Below the pieces are notes generated by a model. The model saw only the letters and a list, made by a program, of their open reading frames with translations. It made no database searches and was not told where the DNA came from. Shown here in pieces: positions 1 through 5,186 of a stretch of 5,606 nucleotides of DNA. This DNA is from Patescibacteria group bacterium (GTDB taxonomy: Bacteria; Patescibacteriota; Patescibacteriia; Patescibacteriales; VMTK01), in the NCBI GenBank assembly GCA_018896595.1, contig JAHIME010000034.1:1-5606 (forward strand). Direction: 5' to 3'. The translations under genes were made by a program, and so were the position numbers. Within the stretch, counting starts at the first letter, position 1. Every line of letters begins with the position of its first letter.

Positions 1-1446
1 CGGCTGGTATAATTTAACGCTGTCGCCGCCATTATTCAAAGCGATTTTGCTCTCGCTCCTGTATATTGTTAAATATTTTTTTGCTTTAATAATTACGTCC
101 TGAGTATTCGGGATTTCATATTTTTTCTTGCTGTCATCGCCTATCATCCATCCGGTCAAATCAACATCTTTGTCAGACCCGTTATATAATTCTATAAATT
201 CGTTTTCATTATCACTGCCAGCCGGGTTGGGAAAAATTTCTGTAATAACAACATCATCGCTGTAATCATAATTATTTTTTTCATTTTGATTATTCTCTTC
301 GTTGTTTCCCGCGATGTTTTTTATTACATTGCTTTTTCCTTTTGTAGGAACGGTAGTAATCGCGAAATCCTCGGCGTTGTTAAAGCTGTTATGGCCGTCA
401 AATTTACGCGCCACGCTTAAAGGATCATCCGCGGTTGGAGCGTTATTTTTTAAATCTCCATCGTTCCAATCGCCATAAGCGGCTTGGTCTATCAAATTTT
501 TTTTCTCGTCGCGCAAAATAATTATATCGCCGTTATTATTCAAATTGCCTTTGGGCTTTTCAATAACCATAAACTTGCCATCGCCGCTCGCGGCGATAAT
601 ACCTGCTAAATTTGTTTTTGCCCCGCTTCCTTCTTCAATCGTCCAGCCGTCTAAATCAATTTCTTTCTCGGTTGTATTATGCAGCTCAATCCATTCCATC
701 TCTTCGTCCGCCGGATCGCTTACAAATTCATTGATTACAATGTCGCCTAATTTATTAGCTGTCTGGCTGACATCGCCGCCAGTAGTTGGCGTTGGCGCGG
801 ATTCTTGGGTGTTTGTCGGCTGGTCTGCTGGCGGTTGAGGTGAAACGGCTACCACGCTTGAATTCTGCGGGTTGGGATTTTTTTGAATAAAAAAATCGGC
901 ATTATTGTTGTTGGTATCAACGAAGGTATTATTTTGGAATTTTCTTTGAATGCTTTTATAAATATTTTGATTAATTATTGGGAAGGCCACTTTTTCAACA
1001 AAAATATTTTGAGCTTCTCCCCAACCGACACTATCAATAATTATTCCGGTATTTTCGGCGCCAAAACGAAGAGCAATTCCATTATCAGGGCTAATTGTTT
1101 CCGCGGTAGTTACATCAGGAATGGCCGAAATATCCGTATAGTTATTATTAGCCCAAAGATAATATCCGTTTGCCGGAATATAAACATCACTTGTCCATGA
1201 TTTTATATTCGTATCACTTACTCCGGTTTTTGTTCTTTTAACTAAACGGTATCCTTTTAAATTAATACTAACATCAGTCGGATTATAAAGTTCAATAAAG
1301 TCATTTTTAGTTTTGCCGGCACCACCAGTAATCTGCATTTCACTAATAATTATATAATTTATAGCTAAACAACTTTCGCCAAAATAAAAAAATCTTGCCA
1401 CTGCCAGCAACAAGATTAAAATCATTGTACTTCTTTGTCGTATCAT
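1..1446 (-). CDS. Secreted protein with three lamin-tail domains (C-terminus outside window)
   Basis: The frame is open without a stop from the ATG at 1446 to the left edge: 482 residues, C-terminus missing. An N-terminal signal peptide is visible: basic start (MIRQRST), hydrophobic core from about residue 8 (MILILLLAVARFF), plausible cleavage after A28. Three lamin-tail domains (LTD, an immunoglobulin-like beta fold) follow at about residues 30-195, 230-370 and 397-482 (cut). Each opens with a strand of the type IxISE/VINEF/VITEIF, then the hallmark F/WIELxN and an L-x-GW/Y turn. The first two end with a basic R-K-F segment and an N-rich 'NNADFF/NNAEDF' close. A Pro/Thr/Gln-rich linker (about 200-225) and an Asn/Glu-rich linker (about 376-392) separate them. 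LTDs are known in bacterial exported proteins, often beside nucleases or as surface or binding modules; no catalytic domain is visible here, so cell-surface binding is an inference. No Shine-Dalgarno is present; M8 (1425) is an alternative start. Confidence 0.9.
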   Translation of the reverse strand, partial: MIRQRSTMILILLLAVARFFYFGESCLAINYIIISEMQITGGAGKTKNDFIELYNPTDVSINLKGYRLVKRTKTGVSDTNIKSWTSDVYIPANGYYLWANNNYTDISAIPDVTTAETISPDNGIALRFGAENTGIIIDSVGWGEAQNIFVEKVAFPIINQNIYKSIQRKFQNNTFVDTNNNNADFFIQKNPNPQNSSVVAVSPQPPADQPTNTQESAPTPTTGGDVSQTANKLGDIVINEFVSDPADEEMEWIELHNTTEKEIDLDGWTIEEGSGAKTNLAGIIAASGDGKFMVIEKPKGNLNNNGDIIILRDEKKNLIDQAAYGDWNDGDLKNNAPTADDPLSVARKFDGHNSFNNAEDFAITTVPTKGKSNVIKNIAGNNEENNQNEKNNYDYSDDVVITEIFPNPAGSDNENEFIELYNGSDKDVDLTGWMIGDDSKKKYEIPNTQDVIIKAKKYLTIYRSESKIALNNGGDSVKLYQP

Positions 1447-1540
1447 TGTTTCTATTTTATCTAATTTTCTAACTAATTATCTATTGCTGACTCCATAAAG
1501 CTGCGACCACTATTGTAGTTTGTGTTTTTGCGGTTTACTC

Positions 1541-1566
1541 CTGGATTCCCGCTTTCGCGGGAATGA
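1541..1566. repeat. REP-like short inverted repeat
   Basis: A perfect 8-bp stem ATTCCCGC/GCGGGAAT (1545-1552 and 1557-1564) closes a TTTC loop and is flanked by CTGG and GACA. Hairpins of this form (ctggattcccgc...gcgggaatgaca) are widely dispersed in unrelated bacterial genomes as REP-like or mobile palindromic units. Only one copy is in this window, so dispersal is inferred from the known motif. There is no T-tract on either side, so it is a poor terminator. It lies in the divergent gap between the LTD gene and the coiled-coil gene. Confidence 0.7.
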
Positions 1567-1625
1567 CAGAATAGAATTATTCAACGCTCTCATTTTACCA
1601 TACATCAATAATTTTTCCAAAAAAC

Positions 1626-1653
1626 TTGACTTATATTCCGCTTGTTATAAAAT
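1626..1653 (+). promoter_or_regulatory. Promoter for the coiled-coil protein gene
   Basis: A -35 TTGACT (1626-1631, 5 of 6 consensus) is followed after 16 bases by TAAAAT (1648-1653, 5 of 6 consensus; it overlaps an alternative TATAAA at 1646). Transcription would start near 1660, giving a short AT-rich leader of roughly 28 bases before the ATG at 1688. This supports the internal ATG over any start further upstream. Confidence 0.55.
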
Positions 1654-1687
1654 TAAAATATGTTTAATTTATTATAATAAAAACAAT

Positions 1688-2140
1688 ATGAGAGAATCTG
1701 CAAATTTAAATCAATTTGATCAACAGCCGGCAGAGGAATCAGCCGATGTTAAATTATTAAAAAGAATTAATAATTTGAAAGAAAGAAAAAAAGAAATTGA
1801 AAAAACAATAAGCGAAACCAATGATCTTGATAAGCGGGCGATATTAGAATTTGACTTGGAAGATATTAAGAAGCGAATAAGCCAATGTCCTGGTTCAATA
1901 AAAGCATACAACAAAAATAGGAGAATAAGTGGGATAGAGAAAATAGCCGGCGAGGAAAATGTCGCGGAAGTGCTTGATTTTAAAAGAGAAAAAAGAGCAA
2001 AAAACGAACGCCGAGCCGTTGAAATTGAACCTAAAACTGAAATTCCAAAAGATATAAAAGGTTCAGCAGGCCCTGGATTTTTAGCTGGTTTAAAAGAATT
2101 CAGGGAAAGCAGAGGCAATGAACCGCGCCCGCGCGTTTAA
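1688..2140 (+). CDS. Small charged coiled-coil protein, function unknown
   Basis: 150 residues, beginning MRESANLNQF. The frame is open further upstream to 1520, but that part would cover a promoter and a palindromic repeat (whose translation gives the telltale LDSRFRGND), so the start at 1688 is chosen. Residues about 20-70 are rich in Lys, Glu, Leu and Ile with heptad-like spacing (VKLLKRINNLKERKKEIEK), suggesting a helical or coiled-coil segment. A basic stretch (about 99-109, KREKRAKNERR) follows, then a Gly-Pro turn and the short C-terminal helix FLAGLKEFRESR. There is no signal peptide or membrane segment, so it is probably cytoplasmic. I do not recognise the family. It has its own promoter, is divergent from the LTD gene and convergent with rlmN. 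There is no Shine-Dalgarno. That it is a real gene is supported by the promoter, the codon-like composition and the clean end before a hairpin. Confidence 0.75.
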   Translation: MRESANLNQFDQQPAEESADVKLLKRINNLKERKKEIEKTISETNDLDKRAILEFDLEDIKKRISQCPGSIKAYNKNRRISGIEKIAGEENVAEVLDFKREKRAKNERRAVEIEPKTEIPKDIKGSAGPGFLAGLKEFRESRGNEPRPRV

Positions 2141-2166
2141 TTTTAATGACTGTCTACTCCACCCTG

Positions 2167-2192
2167 CCCCTCCTCTAATCTTAGAGGAGGGG
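2167..2192. repeat. Perfect GC-rich palindrome between convergent genes (possible bidirectional terminator)
   Basis: Arms CCCCTCCTCTAA (2167-2178) and TTAGAGGAGGGG (2181-2192) are perfect 12-base complements separated by TC. The palindrome sits in the 69-base gap between the ends of the coiled-coil gene and rlmN, a position where a bidirectional terminator is expected. No strong T-tract follows on either strand, so it may instead be a dispersed palindromic repeat that also blocks transcription. Confidence 0.65.
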
Positions 2193-2209
2193 ACTAAATA
2201 ACACCTTAA

Positions 2210-3205
2210 TTAATTCTTGCCCGCCAGCTGTCCGCAAGCCGCGTCAATATCCTGTCCGAAGCGGTATCTTTGCGCCACATTCACCCCGCTTTTTTCCAGA
2301 ATGTTTTTAAATTCTTTTATTTTTTTAAACGGCGAAGCCGTAAAAACTCCTGTCGGGTTATATGAGATCAAATTTAAAAAATATAATGGCTTTTTCATCA
2401 GCTTCGCCAGCTCAAGCGCGCATTCCAGGGTGTCGTTAACATTATCAATCAGCAAATATTCAAACATAACTTTGCGCTTGGTTTTCGCCATATAATCGTC
2501 CACCGCTTGCAATACGCGCTCAATCGGATATTTTTTGTTTATCGGCATTATCCGCTCGCGCAATTTATCATTTGGAGCGTGCAGAGATATTGCCAAATTT
2601 ATTTGCAGATTTTCTTTGGCTAATTTTTTAATGCCCTCAATTATTCCGATTGTTGAGATTGAAATATGCCTGGCGCCGATATTAAGTCCGTCTTCGGCGT
2701 TGATAATTTTTATGGCTCTTAATACATTGTCATAATTCAAAAATGGCTCGCCCATGCCCATAAAAACTATGTTGGACACTCTTTTATTTTCCTTTTTTAA
2801 CAAGCGGGCGAAAAATATAACTTGTTCCACAATTTCAAAATACTCCAAGTTTCTTTTAAAGCCCATCTTGCCGGTGGCGCAAAAAGAACATTTTAGCGGA
2901 CAGCCGACTTGAGAAGAAACGCAAACCGTGTTTCTGTTATCATTGTGCCGCAGAAGAACGGATTCTATTTTTAATCCGTCTTCCAGCCGGATTAGCGCTT
3001 TAGTTGAATCTTTTGCCTTGGAAACAAAAAATTCGTTGTTTATTTTAAGCGGGCATTCTTTATTCAATTCTTGCCTTAAACTTAGCGGCAAAACAGTCGC
3101 TTTCGCCCAATCGTCTATCAAGTCTTTAAATATCGCCTCTTTCGCCTGCTTTAATCTGAATTTCGGCCGGCCGGCCAATGTTTCATATAATTTTTCTATA
3201 TTCAT
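2210..3205 (-). CDS. rlmN: Dual-specificity radical SAM methyltransferase RlmN (23S rRNA A2503 / tRNA A37 C2-methylation)
   Basis: 331 residues, slightly shorter than the E. coli enzyme but complete. The known family reaction is C2-methylation of adenosine 2503 in 23S rRNA and adenosine 37 in a subset of tRNAs, through a methylated cysteine. Visible features: an N-terminal substrate-binding region (about 1-90); the radical SAM cluster motif CPLKCSFC with C102, C106 and C109; the SAM-binding GMGEP (150-154); and both mechanistic cysteines, C95 (in NTVCVSSQVGC) and C324 (in DAACGQL), matching E. coli C118 and C355. E81 aligns with E. coli E105, with one residue inserted between it and C95. All catalytic residues are therefore present, and the pattern fits RlmN better than the resistance enzyme Cfr. 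The start ATG is 4 bases after the pyrH stop, suggesting co-transcription. There is no Shine-Dalgarno, so translational coupling is possible. Confidence 0.96.
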   Translation of the reverse strand: MNIEKLYETLAGRPKFRLKQAKEAIFKDLIDDWAKATVLPLSLRQELNKECPLKINNEFFVSKAKDSTKALIRLEDGLKIESVLLRHNDNRNTVCVSSQVGCPLKCSFCATGKMGFKRNLEYFEIVEQVIFFARLLKKENKRVSNIVFMGMGEPFLNYDNVLRAIKIINAEDGLNIGARHISISTIGIIEGIKKLAKENLQINLAISLHAPNDKLRERIMPINKKYPIERVLQAVDDYMAKTKRKVMFEYLLIDNVNDTLECALELAKLMKKPLYFLNLISYNPTGVFTASPFKKIKEFKNILEKSGVNVAQRYRFGQDIDAACGQLAGKN

Positions 3206-3209
3206 AAAA

Positions 3210-3923
3210 TTAATCAGTGTTTATTATCGTGCCTTTCCAATTTTTGCCTTCTAAATAATTTTTTAAATTATTTAATTTTTTGCCGTTCATAATCATTACT
3301 TCCAGCCCAATTTTTTCCGCTTCGCGCGAAGCAACAGGGTCAAACGGCGCGTTAAGCCCGGGGTCCCATTTATTTCCAACCAATTTCCTGAAATTTTTCC
3401 AATTTATATTTTTTATTTTTTTTCCGTCTTTATATTTCCGGGGGTCTTTATCATAGACATAATCAATGTTGGATAAATTGATAATCGTTTTGGCGCCGAG
3501 CCGCTCGGCCAAAATAACCGCCACATAATCGGTTGACCAGCCGGGCCGCCAGCCGGCCGCCACCATGATTTTTTCGCCTTTGGCAAAATGCGTTTCTAAA
3601 TCCGCTTTGGTCATCGGGTTTTTATTGACGCGCGGATGGGCGCAGTCGCGGAAAATTGTTTTAATCAAATGCGCGTTCAGGCGGGTGCTGTGCACGCCGA
3701 GCCAGTCTTTGTCGTCGTCGGTAAGTTTCACGACTTTATTGGCGGCATCTTGGTAAAGACGGGCGGTCCGGCCGCCGCCGGCCACAATCACAAACCGCCT
3801 GCCATTTTTTATTTCATTGATTATAACCTCCCTGAATTTTTTTAAAAATTTCCAGTCAATGCCGGCCGGCGGAGCGATCAATGAGCCGCCGAGGGAAATG
3901 ATATATGTTTTGTTGTTCCGCAT
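3210..3923 (-). CDS. pyrH: UMP kinase, archaeal-type amino-acid-kinase family
   Basis: 237 residues, the normal length for this family. It is predicted to phosphorylate UMP to UDP with ATP in pyrimidine nucleotide synthesis, in the cytoplasm. Visible motifs: the N-terminal nucleotide-binding strand and loop IISLGGSLI (8-16), the glycine-rich VAGGGRTAR (47-55), the UMP-site region GWRPGWSTDYVAV (124-136, corresponding to archaeal 'HPGHTTDAVA'), the ATP-site NLSNIDYVYDKDP (149-161), and APFDPVAS near the C-terminus (192-199). These resemble archaeal UMP kinases more than E. coli PyrH with its LKLSGE start. No ACT or other extra domain is present. It lies 57 bases downstream of the Fic gene and 4 bases before rlmN. 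No Shine-Dalgarno was found. A different small-phosphate kinase of the same superfamily is the main alternative. Confidence 0.88.
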   Translation of the reverse strand: MRNNKTYIISLGGSLIAPPAGIDWKFLKKFREVIINEIKNGRRFVIVAGGGRTARLYQDAANKVVKLTDDDKDWLGVHSTRLNAHLIKTIFRDCAHPRVNKNPMTKADLETHFAKGEKIMVAAGWRPGWSTDYVAVILAERLGAKTIINLSNIDYVYDKDPRKYKDGKKIKNINWKNFRKLVGNKWDPGLNAPFDPVASREAEKIGLEVMIMNGKKLNNLKNYLEGKNWKGTIINTD

Positions 3924-3936
3924 AATAAATGTTTCT

Positions 3937-3968
3937 AAAAAATCATCCCGCGAATTTTCGCTGATTTT
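3937..3968 (-). terminator. Possible intrinsic terminator of the Fic gene
   Basis: On the minus strand AAAATCA (3968-3962) pairs with TGATTTT (3945-3939). Inside is a second stem GCGAA/TTCGC (3961-3957 with 3954-3950) and a 4-base bulge (3949-3946); the downstream arm runs into a TTTTTT tract (3942-3937). It lies in the 57-base gap between the Fic stop and pyrH. The T-tract overlaps the stem and the stem is weak, so it may be only a partial attenuator. Confidence 0.35.
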
Positions 3969-3980
3969 ATTGCATCAACT

Positions 3981-4913
3981 TTATTTAATATCAACCCGCT
4001 CCAGAACCTTGAAGCCGTCCATCACCGCGTCGCATAGGAGATCCTCAAGCTGGCTGTGGTCGTTTTTAGTCTGGGCTTTGTAGAGATAGGTATTATAAAG
4101 CCGTTTTTTTTCCTGCCTTATGATAGCCGGCGACATGTTGGCCTTTAAAAGCATGGCGCATATTAAAATCCGGCCAACACGGCCGTTGCCGTCAGAAAAT
4201 GGATGGACTTGCTCAAAACGGCTATGAATTAAAGCCGATAAGGCAATAATATCATCGGTTTTTTGGGCCGCTTCGCTGATGATGGCGGGAATTAAATCCG
4301 GGACCTTCATAAAATTGGCAGTCGGCAAATTCACGCCGAGAATTCTAACAGCGTGATTGCGGTATGCTCCGGCATCGGATCTGATGCCGTTCATCAAAAT
4401 TCCATGAAGCTTTAAAACTAATTCCTCGTCAATACCGCCTTTGCCGGCGGTATGATTAAAAAGATAATTTAAGGCGGTTTGGTGGTTTTTGGCTTCAAGA
4501 TGCTCGATTAAACTTTTATTCGGCAAAACGGCGTTATCAAAAAGAATAGCCGCTGTATCCGGCTCAGTCAAGGCGCTGCCTTCAATGCGATTGCTGTGAT
4601 AAGTAAGCTTTAGCAGAAATGTGTCGCGGATGTCCGGGTTGTTCAATATTTTAGCGATAACGCTTTTATATTTTCGGGATTTTTTAGCCAGCGCCTGCTT
4701 TTTGGCGGTAAGCTGTTCATCGGGAATTATTTTCTGTCCGGTCGCTTCTAAAAACAGCTCGTCAATAATGGAGAGCATTTTCGGCCGAGGAGAGGATTTG
4801 CCGGTCCACCAACTGTTGAAAGCGGCGAAAGACACGCCCAAACGTTCGGCCAATTTAGTCTGGGTCAGGCCGGTCGTTTGTTTGATAATTTGCAGTTTTT
4901 CTTGAATAGTCAT
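3981..4913 (-). CDS. HTH-Fic protein: class II (self-inhibited) Fic-domain AMP-transferase candidate with N-terminal Xre-type HTH
   Basis: 310 residues from the ATG at 4913. An in-frame TTG at 4931 is possible but lies inside the promoter, so the ATG is preferred. Domain order: a helix-turn-helix of Xre type (about 2-50; GLTQTKLAERLGVSFAAFNSW is the recognition region), a linker helix, then the Fic fold. The inhibitory motif (S/T)xxxE(G/N) is SNRIEG at 107-112, N-terminal to the core, which defines class II. The catalytic motif HPFSDGNGRVGR (237-248) is intact, with the catalytic His237, the Asp for metal and the Arg for phosphates. GAYRNHAVRI (182-191) resembles the substrate-docking flap. 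Family members typically transfer AMP from ATP to a hydroxyl on a target protein, and some remove it; the target here is unknown. No separate antitoxin gene is adjacent, consistent with intramolecular inhibition. Twin palindromes overlap its promoter, so autoregulation through the HTH is inferred. The following genes are housekeeping. Confidence 0.93.
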   Translation of the reverse strand: MTIQEKLQIIKQTTGLTQTKLAERLGVSFAAFNSWWTGKSSPRPKMLSIIDELFLEATGQKIIPDEQLTAKKQALAKKSRKYKSVIAKILNNPDIRDTFLLKLTYHSNRIEGSALTEPDTAAILFDNAVLPNKSLIEHLEAKNHQTALNYLFNHTAGKGGIDEELVLKLHGILMNGIRSDAGAYRNHAVRILGVNLPTANFMKVPDLIPAIISEAAQKTDDIIALSALIHSRFEQVHPFSDGNGRVGRILICAMLLKANMSPAIIRQEKKRLYNTYLYKAQTKNDHSQLEDLLCDAVMDGFKVLERVDIK

Positions 4914-4921
4914 ATACGGGC

Positions 4922-4950
4922 ATATTATCAAACTTTATAAAGTTTGTCAA
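4922..4950 (-). promoter_or_regulatory. Promoter of the HTH-Fic gene
   Basis: On the minus strand a perfect -35 TTGACA (4950-4945) is followed by TAATAT (4927-4922) with a 17-base spacer, or by the better hexamer GATAAT (4929-4924) with 15. Either choice puts the transcription start at about 4917-4913, on or within a few bases of the ATG at 4913. The message would be leaderless or nearly so, which agrees with the lack of a Shine-Dalgarno and argues against the TTG at 4931. Confidence 0.65.
4929..4946. promoter_or_regulatory. Operator palindrome 1, inside the Fic promoter
   Basis: CAAACTTTATAAAGTTTG is a perfect 18-bp palindrome. It occupies the spacer between the -35 and -10 of the Fic promoter, touching both, so a bound protein would block RNA polymerase. 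The likely ligand is the Xre-type HTH of the Fic protein itself (inference). Confidence 0.7.
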
Positions 4951-4957
4951 AATTAGG

Positions 4958-4973
4958 AAACTTTATAAAGTTT
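4958..4973. promoter_or_regulatory. Operator palindrome 2, upstream of the Fic promoter
   Basis: AAACTTTATAAAGTTT repeats the 16-bp core of the first palindrome exactly, with centres 28 bp apart. It starts 7 bases upstream of the -35. Two identical sites suggest cooperative binding of dimers. I saw no further perfect copy in the window. Confidence 0.68.
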
Positions 4974-4993
4974 ATCGCAAGAGTTATCAGTTG

Positions 4994-5025
4994 CCCCGTA
5001 ATGAAACAAAGTTTTTATTACGGGG
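4994..5025. repeat. Hairpin repeat A (CCCCGTAAT...ATTACGGGG)
   Basis: Perfect 9-bp arms CCCCGTAAT (4994-5002) and ATTACGGGG (5017-5025). A further inner pairing AAAC/GTTT (5004-5007 and 5011-5014) leaves a small AAA loop. There is no T-tract after it on the minus strand, and it lies upstream of the Fic promoter, so a terminator role is unlikely. It is followed directly by a second hairpin and looks like part of a composite non-coding palindromic element. Confidence 0.6.
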
Positions 5026-5029
5026 GTTT

Positions 5030-5092
5030 GCCTGCCCGCCCTTGGATGGCCTGCCCAGTGAATTTGCTTTAGCAAATTTTTATGGGGGCGGC
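5030..5092. repeat. Hairpin repeat B with flanking GCCTGCCC direct repeats
   Basis: The inner perfect stem AATTTGC/GCAAATT (5061-5067 and 5072-5078) closes a TTTA loop. Outer arms GCCTGCCC (5049-5056) and GGGCGGC (5086-5092) pair with one bulged base. The octamer GCCTGCCC also occurs at 5030-5037, 19 bases upstream. With hairpin A it fills most of the 273-base gap between the Fic gene and the right-hand gene, and no ORF is credible here. The plus-strand T-run after the inner stem resembles a terminator, but no plus-strand gene ends nearby. Confidence 0.5.
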
Positions 5093-5104
5093 AAATTTTT
5101 TAGG

Positions 5105-5162
5105 AAATTAAAAAATTAAAAAGAAAAGAGCCCCAAGCAGAATTGGATTCCGCAGGGGGCTC
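5105..5162 (-). terminator. Intrinsic terminator of the GC-rich right-edge gene
   Basis: On the minus strand GAGCCCC (5162-5156) pairs with GGGGCTC (5134-5128). An inner stem GCGGAAT/ATTCTGC (5153-5147 with 5143-5137) has one mismatch and a CCA loop. It is followed immediately by TTTTCTTTTTAATTTTTT. The hairpin begins 24 bases after the TGA stop of the gene at 5187, in the right direction and place for a rho-independent terminator. Confidence 0.85.
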
Positions 5163-5186
5163 GAGTGTGAGCAATTGTTGTCCGAC

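Noticed and set aside
545..1200. Two plus-strand open frames (545-838 and 883-1200)
   Set aside because: They lie antisense to the lamin-tail-domain gene, have no domain and contradict the strong protein pattern on the minus strand.
1520..1687. N-terminal extension of the coiled-coil gene (56 extra residues)
   Set aside because: This stretch covers a hairpin repeat and a -35/-10 promoter; its translation is the signature of the repeat. The ATG at 1688 gives a coherent protein just after the promoter.
1720..2118. Minus-strand frame opposite the coiled-coil gene
   Set aside because: Ser/Leu/Ile-rich antisense shadow of a Lys/Glu-rich gene; the plus-strand gene has a promoter.
2210..3205. Cfr-type antibiotic-resistance methyltransferase
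   Set aside because: The CPLKCSFC, GMGEP and QDIDAACGQL context match RlmN, and the housekeeping neighbours do not suggest a resistance locus.
3975..3990. Possible third Fic operator copy (AACTTTATTTAA) at the end of the Fic gene
   Set aside because: Only one half-site matches; the second half is not the inverted repeat, and the bases overlap the stop codon region in AT-rich DNA.
4994..5092. CRISPR-like or tandem repeat array
   Set aside because: The two hairpins have different sequences and there are no regularly spaced direct repeats with spacers; the only direct repeat is an 8-base one found twice.
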